Source: Azoarcus sp.
Lineage (GTDB): Bacteria > Pseudomonadota > Gammaproteobacteria > Burkholderiales > Rhodocyclaceae
Length of the DNA: 18,095 nt
Reading direction: 5' to 3'
NCBI GenBank assembly: GCA_031259795.1
Contig: JAIRLA010000143.1
Span: 1 to 18,095, forward strand
The notes below the pieces were generated by a model. That model saw only the letters and a list, made by a program, of their open reading frames with translations, ran no database searches and was not told where the DNA came from. Positions within the stretch are counted from its first letter, which is position 1, and the number at the start of each line of letters is the position of its first letter. Of the stretch, positions 9,864 through 18,095 are shown piece by piece. Position numbers and translations under genes: made by a program.

Positions 9864-11072
9864 TCAGCGTTTGCCGCCTTGGTCGACGATGCCGGTCGCC
9901 AGGCGCACGGCTTGGTAGGCGAGCCAGCACAACAAGCGGCGCAGCCGGGACAGGCGCTGCCAGTCTTCGCGGCGCAATTCCCGCGCGCCTTCGCGCATCG
10001 CCGCGCGCAGGCGGCTTTCCAGCTCCGCCGCGAAGCCGGTATCGTCGATCGCCACATTGGCCTCGCGCGCCAGCAGCAGGCTGAAAGGGTCGATATTGCT
10101 CGATCCCACCGTCGCCCAATGATGGTCGACCACCGCGACCTTGGCATGCAGCAGGCTGCGCCGGTATTCGAACAGGCGGATGCCGCGTTCGAGGAAGATC
10201 GGGTAGAGCGCGCGCGTGGCGTGTTGCATCAGCGGGTGATCCGCCACGCCCTGGAGCAGCAGGGTGACTTTCACGCCGCGCCCCGCCGCCGCGAGCAGCG
10301 CGTGCCGGAAACGGCGGCCAGGGAAAAAATAAGCATTGGCGAGCACGATCTCGTCGCGGGCGCGGGCAATGGCTTCGAGATAGGCGTTCTCGATGTCGTT
10401 ACGGTGGCGCAAATTGTCGCGCACCAGGAAAATCGCCCGCATGCCGCCCGCCGCCCGCGCGGGCGCTTCCATCCTGTACGTCCCGCGCACGCGGCGGCGC
10501 AGGCTGACCCAGGAAGTCAGGCGCCACAGACGCCGGGACGCGGCGAGAATGGGGCCGAGCAGCGCGCCTTCGATGCGCACGACATAGTCGTGGCGCGGAT
10601 GGGCGGGCGCTTCGGCATCGAAATCATTCACGATATTGATGCCGCCGACGAAGGCGACCCCGCCATCGACCACGGCCACCTTGCAATGCATGCGGCGCAA
10701 GCGGCGCCTGATGGGCAACAAACGCAACTCGCGCCGGAAAACCAGCACCTCGACACCGGCGGCGATCATGTCCGCCATCAACTCGCGCACGAAGGCGCGG
10801 CTGCCGAAACCGTCGACCAGCACCCGCACGACGACCCCGCGCGCCGCCGCGCGCATCAACGCGGCGGCGATACGCCGGCCTGTCGCATCGGGCGCGAAGA
10901 TATAGGTTTGCAGCAGCACTTCCCGCCATGCCCCGTCGATCGCGGCTTCCAGGGCGGGGAAATACGCCTGTCCGCTTTCCAGCAGGTCGATCGCATTGCC
11001 TCCGCTCCATTCGCGCCCGAATCCGCCGCCGATCCGGCCGGACAGCGCCGCCATCCGTTGTTTCATTTCCAT
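9864..11072 (-). CDS. clsB: Cardiolipin synthase B-type phospholipase D family protein
   Basis: This 402-residue phospholipase-D-superfamily protein has two HKD motifs: MHCKVAVVDGGVAFVGGIN (H129, K131, D136) and LHAKVAVVDHHWATVGSSN (H309, K311, D316). Length, absence of N-terminal membrane helices and the GGIN/GSSN endings fit ClsB, which makes cardiolipin from phosphatidylglycerol at the inner membrane and in E. coli also acts in phosphatidylglycerol formation. Many arginines (RRELRLLPIRRRLRR, 113-127) precede the first motif and could help membrane binding. The start at 11072 (MEMKQRM) has no clear Shine-Dalgarno; ATG at 11066 is an alternative. It lies 104 bases downstream of the glycosyltransferase gene on the same strand. 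Confidence 0.92.
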   Translation of the reverse strand: MEMKQRMAALSGRIGGGFGREWSGGNAIDLLESGQAYFPALEAAIDGAWREVLLQTYIFAPDATGRRIAAALMRAAARGVVVRVLVDGFGSRAFVRELMADMIAAGVEVLVFRRELRLLPIRRRLRRMHCKVAVVDGGVAFVGGINIVNDFDAEAPAHPRHDYVVRIEGALLGPILAASRRLWRLTSWVSLRRRVRGTYRMEAPARAAGGMRAIFLVRDNLRHRNDIENAYLEAIARARDEIVLANAYFFPGRRFRHALLAAAGRGVKVTLLLQGVADHPLMQHATRALYPIFLERGIRLFEYRRSLLHAKVAVVDHHWATVGSSNIDPFSLLLAREANVAIDDTGFAAELESRLRAAMREGARELRREDWQRLSRLRRLLCWLAYQAVRLATGIVDQGGKR

Positions 11073-11176
11073 GGCACTCGCAAGCGTCCCCGGCTATTGT
11101 CGCTATTATCGAATTTGCCGGGTTTTTTACCAATGGCGAAGGGAATTGTCCATTCCCCGACAGGTAACGCCGTTCG

Positions 11177-12883
11177 TTATTGTTTCGCTTGCCATGTTTC
11201 CGGGGACAGGCGAAAGACCACCACGGTTTCGTCGACATATTCCGGCGGCCCGTATTCGCGGGTAACGCGGTCGATGCAGGACGCCATGGGCGGCCTCAAC
11301 AGCGCCATGAACGCGACCTCCTCCGCCGACAGGGCGTGTCCGACGAGCTGTTGTTGTATTTCGACCAAATCCGTGGTCCGCGGCGTCAGATTGAATACGA
11401 TGTAATCAATGCCCGTCCGGCGCAGGGATTGCGGATCGGCAAGCGAAACGGCGTTGCCGAGACGAAACCCGGAAGCGGGAAGACCGGCTTCCGCGGGAAA
11501 TTGCCCCGCATCGCAATACCCCTGGAGCTGGATATGCCACACCGGCTGGCGATGGATTGCCTGCCAGTGGACATCGGGCACGCTGAAGCCCAGCACGCTG
11601 TGCCCGGCCACCGCCAGCCGCGCGCTCTCCGGCGGCATCGCCGCCAACCGCCGCCAGAATGGCGATTCGGGCATGTGCGTGAATACGGCGCGCACCGGAT
11701 TGTGGCGGACGCGGTAATCGAATTGATACCACCAATGCAGGGAGAAATTATTGGGCCGCGCGATGATGGAAAGCGTCGGCCCATCGAACAACATCGCCGC
11801 CGACAACAGCACGAATGCCGCCGCCGCGATTCCGGGCGCACGCAACCGCCGTCCGCCCCATTGCGCGCCCAGAACCACGCACAGCAGCAATGGCGGCGCG
11901 ATCACCAGCAAATAGCGGCTGAAAACGATCGTGAGATAGACGCTGGCCGGACGGACGACATAAATCGCCGCGAGCAAAGCCAGGATACCGGCGAGCGCCA
12001 TATGGAACACCTCCGGCCTGCGCCGGCGCAATTCGATGGCGCCCGGCACGGCCAGCAACAGGCACAGCCCGGCCAGAACACGCGAATCGACCCCCAGCCA
12101 ACTGAACCATCCCCCGATGTAAGTCTCCAGCCACGGCACATCCTTTCCCACGCGCCGCCCCAGTGTCTGCGGATCGAGCAGCATCGGCAACCCCGCCAGC
12201 GCCACCACCGCCGCGACCGTGCCGAGGCCCAGCGGCCAACTCGCGCACAGCCTCCGCCAATCGCGCCGCCGCCAGGCGCGCCAGGCGTCGCATACCGCGA
12301 TCCAGCCCAGCGGCGCGAGCACGAACGGCGCCGCCGCCATATGCAGCCAACACGCCAGCACGGCGGCGAACAGATAGACCCAGGCCCAGCGCGCCCCATG
12401 TCCGTCGCGCCAGCGCGCCAGCGCCAATATCGCCCCCCAGCCCAGCGCCACGGTAAAAGCGTATGGGCGGGCGGCGCGGCTGTAATAGACCAGCGCCGGA
12501 GAAACCGCCAGCAAGCCCATGAACCCCAATCCTACCGCCGCGCCGAAATTGCGCCATGCCCACCAGCCCCCGCCAACCACCAGCGCCAACCCCATGAGCA
12601 GCATCGGCAAGCGCATGCCGAACTCATCCACGCCCCCGTGCGCCGCCAGCCATTTATAGACCAGCGCCTGCGGCACGGAAAAATCCGCTTGCCCGAGCGA
12701 GACGGCGATTTCCGCATAACTCGCCCCGGAGAGCGCCTTGTACACCGCGTGCCACTCATCGTCGGTCAACCATTGCGCGCCGATCTGCTGGAAACGCAAA
12801 AAAGCCGCGACCGCGAACAAGACGCACGCCAAAGCCCATGGCAACCACCCGCGCCATGCCCGCATCGTCGATGGGAGCATCAT
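11177..12883 (-). CDS. GT-C type membrane glycosyltransferase (ArnT/PMT-like)
   Basis: This 568-residue polytopic membrane protein has about ten or more hydrophobic segments, from residue 13 to about 380, and a soluble C-terminal domain of about 170 residues. After the first membrane helix comes QWLTDDEWHAVYKAL. Acidic residues D41/D42/E43 sit in the first extracytoplasmic loop, where GT-C enzymes of the PMT/ArnT group (GT39/GT83) keep their catalytic aspartate. Such enzymes move a sugar from a polyprenyl-phosphate carrier onto lipid or protein. Donor and acceptor are unknown, and no polyprenyl-sugar synthase lies beside it. The start at 12883 (or 12880) is 8 bases after the nadA stop, so it is probably in the nadA operon. 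A longer upstream frame to 13048 overlaps nadA and is not hydrophobic, so I rejected it. Confidence 0.8.
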   Translation of the reverse strand: MMLPSTMRAWRGWLPWALACVLFAVAAFLRFQQIGAQWLTDDEWHAVYKALSGASYAEIAVSLGQADFSVPQALVYKWLAAHGGVDEFGMRLPMLLMGLALVVGGGWWAWRNFGAAVGLGFMGLLAVSPALVYYSRAARPYAFTVALGWGAILALARWRDGHGARWAWVYLFAAVLACWLHMAAAPFVLAPLGWIAVCDAWRAWRRRDWRRLCASWPLGLGTVAAVVALAGLPMLLDPQTLGRRVGKDVPWLETYIGGWFSWLGVDSRVLAGLCLLLAVPGAIELRRRRPEVFHMALAGILALLAAIYVVRPASVYLTIVFSRYLLVIAPPLLLCVVLGAQWGGRRLRAPGIAAAAFVLLSAAMLFDGPTLSIIARPNNFSLHWWYQFDYRVRHNPVRAVFTHMPESPFWRRLAAMPPESARLAVAGHSVLGFSVPDVHWQAIHRQPVWHIQLQGYCDAGQFPAEAGLPASGFRLGNAVSLADPQSLRRTGIDYIVFNLTPRTTDLVEIQQQLVGHALSAEEVAFMALLRPPMASCIDRVTREYGPPEYVDETVVVFRLSPETWQAKQ

Positions 12884-12891
12884 GACGGTCT

Positions 12892-13992
12892 TCAGAAAAT
12901 TTCCAGCATCCGCTCCAGCGCGACCTTTGCCAGCGCGGCCTCGCGCGCCGGCACGCGGATCGGATTCACCGCCTTGCCGGCGGCGAGGTTTTCCAGCGTC
13001 CACGCCAAGTGTTGCGGGTCGATACGCTGCATCGTCGAACACATGCACACCATCGGCGCCATGAACTGGATCGTCTTGCCCTGCGGCGCCATCTGCTCCG
13101 CGAGGCGGTTGACCAGATTCAGCTCAGTGCCCACCAGCCAACGCGTACCGGGCGGAGCGGCGGCGATGGTGTTGGCAATATATTCAGTGGAGCCGACGTG
13201 GTCGGAGGCGCGGCACACATCGAGATTGCATTCGGGATGCGAGATCACCAGCCCATCAGGATATTGCGCGCGCCAGCGCAGGATATGTCCGGCCTGGAAC
13301 ATCTGGTGCACCGAGCAATGCCCGTCCCACAGAAGGATACGGGCATTCTCGATTTCAGCGTTGCTCAGTCCGCCGTTTTCGAGATCGGGATTCCACACCG
13401 CCATGCGGTCGAGCGCGATCCCTTTCTTGTGGCCCGTCCACCGTCCCAGATGCTGGTCGGGGAAAAACAGCACCTTCTCGCGGCGCGCCAATGCCCAGTC
13501 GATGATCGCGGGCGCGTTGGTCGAAGTACAGACGATACCGCCGTGCTCGCCGCAGAACGCCTTGAGATCGGCGGCGGAATTGATATAGGTCACGGGGGTG
13601 ATGCGTTCGTCCGGCTCCCCAAGCACGGTGGAGAGTTCGCGCCAGCAGCGCTCGACTTTCGCCAGACTGGCCATATCGGCCATGGAACAGCCCGCCGCCA
13701 GATCGGGCAGGACAACAGTCTGTTCGGGCCGCGACAGGATGTCGGCGACTTCGGCCATGAAATGCACGCCGCAGAACACGATGAACTCGGCGTCGGTCCG
13801 CGCCGCCAGCCGGGCAAGCTTGAGCGAATCGCCGGTGAGATCGGCGTGGCGATAGACATCGGCGCGCTGGTAATGGTGGCACAAGAGCACGGCGCGCTTG
13901 CCGAGCCGCGCGCGCGCATCCAGGATGCGCGCCTGCGTTTCAGCCTCGGGGAGCGCACTATAGTGATCGAAATCCAGATTCGTGGCTTGCAT
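12892..13992 (-). CDS. nadA: Quinolinate synthase
   Basis: NadA condenses iminoaspartate with dihydroxyacetone phosphate to quinolinate in de novo NAD synthesis and holds an oxygen-sensitive [4Fe-4S] cluster with three cysteine ligands. The 366-residue protein shows LCHHYQ (37-42), GDSLKLA (54-60), the first ligand C102 in GCSMAD, TSTNAP (156-161), the second ligand C255 in SHPEC, and the third at C316 or C318 in MVCMCSTMQ. All the usual elements are present and its length is normal. The ATG at 13992 fits the family start. No nadB or nadC lies in the window. The glycosyltransferase gene follows after 8 bases. Confidence 0.97.
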   Translation of the reverse strand: MQATNLDFDHYSALPEAETQARILDARARLGKRAVLLCHHYQRADVYRHADLTGDSLKLARLAARTDAEFIVFCGVHFMAEVADILSRPEQTVVLPDLAAGCSMADMASLAKVERCWRELSTVLGEPDERITPVTYINSAADLKAFCGEHGGIVCTSTNAPAIIDWALARREKVLFFPDQHLGRWTGHKKGIALDRMAVWNPDLENGGLSNAEIENARILLWDGHCSVHQMFQAGHILRWRAQYPDGLVISHPECNLDVCRASDHVGSTEYIANTIAAAPPGTRWLVGTELNLVNRLAEQMAPQGKTIQFMAPMVCMCSTMQRIDPQHLAWTLENLAAGKAVNPIRVPAREAALAKVALERMLEIF

Positions 13993-14072
13993 GGTTCCGG
14001 GATCGGTGGAGAAAACCCGGGCATTGTAACGGCGGCATCAGAAGTCAGGGATCGGGGATCGGATTTAATCAG

Positions 14073-14119
14073 GCTCCTCGCAATGACGAGTTCTGCCGAT
14101 GGATTCCCCCCGCCCCTCC
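14073..14119. repeat. Partial copy of the palindromic repeat element
   Basis: GCTCCTCGCAATGACGAG (14073-14090) followed by TTCTGCCGATGGATTCCCCC (14091-14110) matches the reverse complement of the right half of the large element. There the two blocks (7034-7051 and 6984-7004) are separated by about 30 bases that are missing here. It lies between the exported-protein gene and nadA. Confidence 0.7.
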
Positions 14120-14127
14120 GCAGCACA

Positions 14128-14147
14128 GGTATCTACATGTAGATACC
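14128..14147. promoter_or_regulatory. 20-bp perfect palindrome
   Basis: GGTATCTACATGTAGATACC is identical to its own reverse complement over all 20 bases. It lies 31 bases beyond the stop of the exported-protein gene and about 135 bases upstream of the nadA start. As RNA it would form a 10-bp stem with almost no loop, so a binding site for a dimeric regulator is at least as likely as a terminator. Confidence 0.5.
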
Positions 14148-14177
14148 GATGCCGGTGCGGGATGGGCGGCGGGCGTC

Positions 14178-15113
14178 TCACTCCGGCGCGGGCGGCGGGC
14201 AGGGCGGGGAACCCAAGAAGCTGATGAAGCGGCCAAAGTCGATACCACTGCCAGCGACCTTCCCTGTTCTCGCCGGGTCGGCGGCGGCAATGAAGATTTC
14301 CGTTCCCCAGGCGCTCCCCAGCAGTATTTCTTCTCCCGTCTCGATCCATTCATCTTCTTTTTCGCCCACTTCGAAAGTCCCTTCTTTGAATCCCAACTGC
14401 CGGGCAACCAGGATGAGGGGCGGCAGGGCGTCGTTTTCAAATTCGAGCCGCAGCACGCCGCGCCTGAGTTCGAGGTAATGGTTTCCTCCCTCGAGCGTTT
14501 CCAGTTGCCGCTGGCGCGTGACTTTCGCTTTCCGGGCAAGAGCGGAATTGCGCAGGGCGATGACCGCCCACACGGGCGGGGTGGTGTCATCATTCAGCGC
14601 CACTTCCACCCAGTTGCCGCCCTTGCAGGAATCGCCGCCGACGGCAAAAGCCACGATCCGGGCGGGCGTCAGGCCCTCCGGCGAGACGATGAAAACCGGG
14701 ATCGCCGTCTTGCCCCGGAAGATCACCGGGTCGCGGTTGTAGACCGGGCCGGCGGTTCGTTGCCGGGTCAATCGCAGGGCGATGCCCCGCCGTTTGGCCC
14801 AGGAGCGCAAATCCCCGGCGCGGTGGAGCGCGAAACGGATGCGGGTCTTGCCGTCCTGTTGCCAGTAGTGCGTCACCCCGTCCTTCACCGAAGGGCCGGC
14901 AAGCGCCAGGGCGTCGGCATGGTTGAACTGGGCGTCGTACTGACGACGGGTGTAATAAGGGTTTTCCAGCCATTCATTTCCGGAGACATCGGGATCGGGG
15001 ATATCTTTTCCGGCAGGGAGGGAATGGCGCGCCGCCGCGTCTTCCGCGCGCGCGGGAACGCCCGCCAGGGCGAACGCCAGGATCATGCCCAAAGGAATGA
15101 GGTGAAGTTTCAT
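14178..15113 (-). CDS. Exported protein of unknown function
   Basis: I do not recognise this 311-residue protein. Residues 1-23 form a Sec signal peptide (MKLHLIPLGMILAFALAGVP then ARA, cleavage probably before E24), so the mature protein should be periplasmic. The mature part has no membrane helix and looks mainly beta-stranded (IPVFIVSPEG, IVAFAVGGDSCKGGNWVEVAL, HYLELRRGVLRLEFE, EILLGSAWGTEIFIAA). It has only two cysteines, C163 and C305, the latter in a proline-rich tail (SPPCPPPAPE). I took the ATG at 15113 because it opens the signal peptide and has a GGAG about 9-10 bases upstream; a longer frame to 15200 lacks one. It is divergent from mutM. The ordered strands and codon use suggest a genuine gene. 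Confidence 0.7.
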   Translation of the reverse strand: MKLHLIPLGMILAFALAGVPARAEDAAARHSLPAGKDIPDPDVSGNEWLENPYYTRRQYDAQFNHADALALAGPSVKDGVTHYWQQDGKTRIRFALHRAGDLRSWAKRRGIALRLTRQRTAGPVYNRDPVIFRGKTAIPVFIVSPEGLTPARIVAFAVGGDSCKGGNWVEVALNDDTTPPVWAVIALRNSALARKAKVTRQRQLETLEGGNHYLELRRGVLRLEFENDALPPLILVARQLGFKEGTFEVGEKEDEWIETGEEILLGSAWGTEIFIAAADPARTGKVAGSGIDFGRFISFLGSPPCPPPAPE

Positions 15114-15268
15114 CGTGGAATTGCTCCGGATCGCGCTTTCCGTGGCTACCGCGCCACAAACGGTCGGGCAAACCCCGCCATGGCGCGTCATGGCAGGCAT
15201 TATGCTGGAGTGGCGGCAAGCGCGGGAATGCGCGGCGCGGTCGCCCGTACTGTTTTCGAGGAGCCGCG

Positions 15269-16090
15269 ATGCCGGAATTGCCTGAAGTCGAGATCACTTG
15301 CCGGGGTATCCGCCCCCATGTCGAGGGGCGGACGCTGTCGGCGGTCACGGTGCGCGAGGCGCGCTTGCGCCAGCCCGTGCCGCCCGGCTTGGGCGCGGCG
15401 CTGGCCGGGAGCGCGCTCACGCGGGTGGGGCGGCGGGCCAAGTATCTGCTGTTCGATTTCGCGCCCGGGGGCGGTATGATCCTGCACTTGGGCATGTCGG
15501 GCAGCCTGCGGCTGGCCGATGCGGGTGAAGCGCCCGGCCGCCACGATCATGTCGATTTCGTGTTCGGCGGATGCGCGCTGCGTTTGCGCGACCCGCGCCG
15601 TTTCGGGCTGGTGGCGTGGCATCCTGGCGGAGCGGCCGCACATCCGGCGCTGGCGCGGCTCGGGCCGGAACCGCTGGAAGACGGCTTCGATGGCGCGTGG
15701 CTGCATCGCGCCGGGCGGGGATCGCGCGCGCCGGTCAAGCATCTGTTGCTGGACGCGCGCCGCGTGGCCGGAATCGGTAATATCTATGCCTCGGAGAGCC
15801 TGTTCCGCGCCCGTATCCATCCGCTGGAAATGGCCGGGCGGCTCGATGCCGCGCGTTGCGCGGATCTGGCGCGCGCGGTCAAGGAGACGCTTGCCGCGGC
15901 GATTGCCGCCGGAGGAAGCACGCTGCGCGATTTTGTCGGGGGAGATGGCAAGCCCGGTTATTTCCAGCAGCAATATTTTGTGTATGGCCGCGACGGCGAA
16001 CCCTGCCGACTATGCGGTACAATTATCGCGCGCACCGTGAGCGCGGGGCGCGCAAGTTTTTTTTGCCCAGTGTGTCAGAAACACGAATGA
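15269..16090 (+). CDS. mutM: Formamidopyrimidine-DNA glycosylase (Fpg)
   Basis: MutM removes 8-oxoguanine and formamidopyrimidines and then cuts the abasic site by beta,delta-elimination. The 273-residue protein begins PELPEVE, with P2 as the catalytic nucleophile and E3 essential. It has K58 (RRAKYL), LGMSG with the void-filling M76, DPRRFG with R110 and F112, and the helix-two-turn-helix segment VAGIGNIYASE. A C-terminal zinc finger is formed by C246, C249, C266 and C269. GAGGAG lies just upstream of the ATG. Residues 10-12 read TCR where TRR is more usual, with no clear consequence. It is divergent from the exported-protein gene and 107 bases upstream of the GTPase gene. Confidence 0.98.
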   Translation: MPELPEVEITCRGIRPHVEGRTLSAVTVREARLRQPVPPGLGAALAGSALTRVGRRAKYLLFDFAPGGGMILHLGMSGSLRLADAGEAPGRHDHVDFVFGGCALRLRDPRRFGLVAWHPGGAAAHPALARLGPEPLEDGFDGAWLHRAGRGSRAPVKHLLLDARRVAGIGNIYASESLFRARIHPLEMAGRLDAARCADLARAVKETLAAAIAAGGSTLRDFVGGDGKPGYFQQQYFVYGRDGEPCRLCGTIIARTVSAGRASFFCPVCQKHE

Positions 16091-16106
16091 TGGACAAATT
16101 TGCATG

Positions 16107-16124
16107 CCTCCCCATGCATTCACA
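16107..16124. promoter_or_regulatory. Small inverted repeat between mutM and the GTPase gene
   Basis: TGCATG and CATGCA flank CCTCCC, giving a 6-bp stem with a 6-base loop 17 bases after the mutM stop. It could be a weak mutM terminator or an operator. No T-run follows. Confidence 0.2.
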
Positions 16125-16197
16125 ATGGAACGCGTTTGTGTTCAGCGCTAGACTTTGATCGTCTTTTGGATCGACCAGACCCGACGGGTGAATCGAC

Positions 16198-18095
16198 ATG
16201 ACTTTGGCCGAACAATTTTCAGCTTACAGCCGCTGGCGCGGCGAAACCATCGAAGCAATACTGCGCTTGCGAAACTGGCTGAATCGCAACGATGTGGGCG
16301 ATGTCCAGGCCGATCAGCGCTTGCAGTACCTGATCGAGCGCCTGCGCGCGGACAAGCTCACGGTTGCGTTCGTCGCCGAGTTCTCGCGCGGCAAATCCGA
16401 GCTCATCAATGCCATATTCTTCTCGGAATATGGCGACCGCATCCTGCCGTCGAGCGCCGGGCGCACGACGATGTGTCCGACCGAATTGCAGTGGTCGCCG
16501 GGAGCGAAACCGGAATTGCGCTTGCTGCCGATCGGCACGCGCGTATCCACGGAGCCGGTGAGCGAACTCAAGAACATGACGGAACAATGGGTCGTGGTGC
16601 CGCTCGAAGCCGATTCGGTGGTCAGGCTCCAGACGGCGCTGGCGCGGGTGGGCGAAGTCACGCGCGTACCGGAAGAAGAAGCCGTGCGGCTGGGGTTCAA
16701 GATCGACCCCGTGGGCGCGGATGGCCTCAAGCTGGGCAACGACGGCATGGTCGAGATTCCAAGCTGGCGGCACGCGGTGATCCAGTTCCCCCACCCGCTG
16801 CTCGAACAGGGGCTGGTGGTGCTCGACACGCCCGGACTCAACGCGATCGGCGCTGAGCCTGAATTGACGCTTTCGCTGCTTCCCAACGCGCACGCCGTGC
16901 TTTTCATCCTCGCCGCCGATACTGGCGTGACCCTCAGCGACATGACGGTCTGGCGCGAATACGTCAATACCGGCACGCGCCAGAAAGGCCGCATGGTCGT
17001 GCTCAACAAGATCGACGGCCTGTGGGACGGATTGCGCGATGAAGAAAGCATCAGCGCCGAAATCGGGCGCCAAGTGCGTTCCGTGGCCGAAACGCTCGAT
17101 ATCGACATGGATCTGGTCTTCCCGGTCTCGGCGCAAAAAGGGCTGGTGGCGCGGGTGAATGGCGACAGGGAACTCCTCGAAAAAAGCCGCCTGCCATCGC
17201 TGGAACGGGCGCTTTCCGAAGATTTGCTGCCGGCCAGCCAGGAAATCGTCCGCGACAACACGCTGGGAGAAACCCGCGATCTGATCCACCAGGCGGAAGT
17301 ATTGTTGCAAGCGCGGCTCGAAGGCGTGCGCGAACAACTGCGGGAGCTTGCCAGCCTGCACGGCAAGAATCGCGGCGTCGTCGAATACATGATGTACAAG
17401 ATCCGCGTCGAAAAGGACGAATTCGAGCAGGGACTCAAAAAATACTACGCGGTGCGTTCGGTATTTTCCGGCCTTTCCAACCAGTTGCTCGCGCACCTCG
17501 GGCTGGACACCCTGCGCGCCGAAACCCGCAAGGTGCGCGAAGCCATGACTGAAGCGCGCTTCTCTTCGGGGCTGCGCGAAGCGATGCAGGATCTCTTTGT
17601 CCGCATGCGCACCAACCTGGGCCTGGCCGAATCGGACATCGGCGAGATCTACCGCATGCTCGACACCATGTACAAGCGTTTCAGCATCGAGCACGGACTC
17701 AAGCTGACCGCGCCCGAAACTTTCTCGACCCGGAATTGCGAAGCCGAGATCAATCGCCTGGAGAACGCCTTCAACCGCCAGATCAATACCACGCTGACGC
17801 TGGTGACGACCGAAAAAAGCGTGCTCATGCAAAAGTTCTTTGAAACCGTGGCGGTACAGGCGCGGCGCATTTTTGAAGTCGTCAATCGTGACGTCGAGCA
17901 ATGGCTGCGCGCCGTGATGGCGCCGCTCGAAATACAGGTGCGCGAATACCAATTGCAGCTCAAGCGCCGCCTGGAGAGCGCCAAGCGCATCCACCAAGCG
18001 ACGGACACCCTGGAAAACCGGGTCGAAGAACTGAAGCAGTCCGAACTCACCTCCGCCGCCCTGATCGAAGAACTGGCGGATTTACAGGCCGGCAT
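16198..18095 (+). CDS. Dynamin-family GTPase, cut by the window end
   Basis: The frame from ATG 16198 is open to the last base (632 codons seen, no stop), so the C-terminus is missing. The dynamin-type GTPase domain has P-loop VAEFSRGKSELINAIF (59-74, with K66 and S67), SSAGRTTMCPTEL in the switch region, G3 DTPGL (210-214) and G4 NKID (270-273). The rest is long and helical, ending in a coiled-coil-like stretch (EIQVREYQLQLKRRLESAKR, then LENRVEELKQSEL). No membrane helix is visible, so any membrane contact would be peripheral. Bacterial dynamin-like proteins act in membrane remodelling, division or envelope stress; which applies here is unknown. GGGTGA lies upstream of the ATG. Codon use is like that of the neighbours. 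Confidence 0.88.
   Translation, partial: MTLAEQFSAYSRWRGETIEAILRLRNWLNRNDVGDVQADQRLQYLIERLRADKLTVAFVAEFSRGKSELINAIFFSEYGDRILPSSAGRTTMCPTELQWSPGAKPELRLLPIGTRVSTEPVSELKNMTEQWVVVPLEADSVVRLQTALARVGEVTRVPEEEAVRLGFKIDPVGADGLKLGNDGMVEIPSWRHAVIQFPHPLLEQGLVVLDTPGLNAIGAEPELTLSLLPNAHAVLFILAADTGVTLSDMTVWREYVNTGTRQKGRMVVLNKIDGLWDGLRDEESISAEIGRQVRSVAETLDIDMDLVFPVSAQKGLVARVNGDRELLEKSRLPSLERALSEDLLPASQEIVRDNTLGETRDLIHQAEVLLQARLEGVREQLRELASLHGKNRGVVEYMMYKIRVEKDEFEQGLKKYYAVRSVFSGLSNQLLAHLGLDTLRAETRKVREAMTEARFSSGLREAMQDLFVRMRTNLGLAESDIGEIYRMLDTMYKRFSIEHGLKLTAPETFSTRNCEAEINRLENAFNRQINTTLTLVTTEKSVLMQKFFETVAVQARRIFEVVNRDVEQWLRAVMAPLEIQVREYQLQLKRRLESAKRIHQATDTLENRVEELKQSELTSAALIEELADLQAG

Noticed and set aside
11180..13588. 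An 802-codon open frame on the plus strand
   Set aside because: It covers the glycosyltransferase gene and most of nadA in antisense. Its product is extremely rich in Arg, Gln, Pro and His with no recognisable family.
16219..17997. A 592-codon open frame on the minus strand
   Set aside because: It is antisense to the dynamin-like gene, whose GTPase motifs are clear in the plus frame.

Overview
This GC-rich window looks like a chromosomal segment of a betaproteobacterium, probably near Rhodocyclales or Nitrosomonadales. That placement is inferred from gene content and order: argH divergent from an algZ/algR-type two-component pair, a proteobacterial-type methylthioinosine phosphorylase, and mutM followed by a dynamin-like GTPase. 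No rRNA, tRNA, CRISPR array, integrase or transposase is visible.

Layout. (1) Bases 1 to about 1980 are accessory DNA: the 3' end of an RHS-repeat gene whose toxin tip is almost gone, a DUF4288 protein starting directly after its stop (possibly an orphan immunity protein), then about 420 bases of AT-richer DNA with little coding potential. (2) On the minus strand, argH is followed 6 bases later by a Ser/Thr protein kinase carrying a C-terminal cyclic-nucleotide-binding domain. (3) Divergent from argH is a LytS/AlgZ-type membrane histidine kinase overlapping an AlgR/LytTR response regulator through ATGA. (4) The space between algR and the convergent phosphorylase gene is filled almost stop to stop by an imperfect palindrome of about 430 bp with perfect 39-bp outer arms. 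(5) The phosphorylase gene (TTG start) is divergent from typA/bipA. (6) On the minus strand come clsB (cardiolipin synthase), a GT-C type membrane glycosyltransferase, nadA (quinolinate synthase) and an unrecognised exported protein. A partial copy of the palindromic element and a 20-bp perfect palindrome lie between nadA and the exported protein. (7) On the plus strand are mutM and a dynamin-family GTPase that runs off the window end.

Most genes are housekeeping: arginine biosynthesis, methionine salvage, ribosome-associated GTPase, cardiolipin, NAD and DNA repair. The points of most interest are the kinase-CNB fusion coupled to argH, the stop-to-stop palindromic element and its partial copy, the collapsed RHS/immunity locus, and a Gly/Glu-rich insertion inside the LytTR DNA-binding domain of the AlgR-like regulator. 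I did not find a convincing wholly new multi-gene system.
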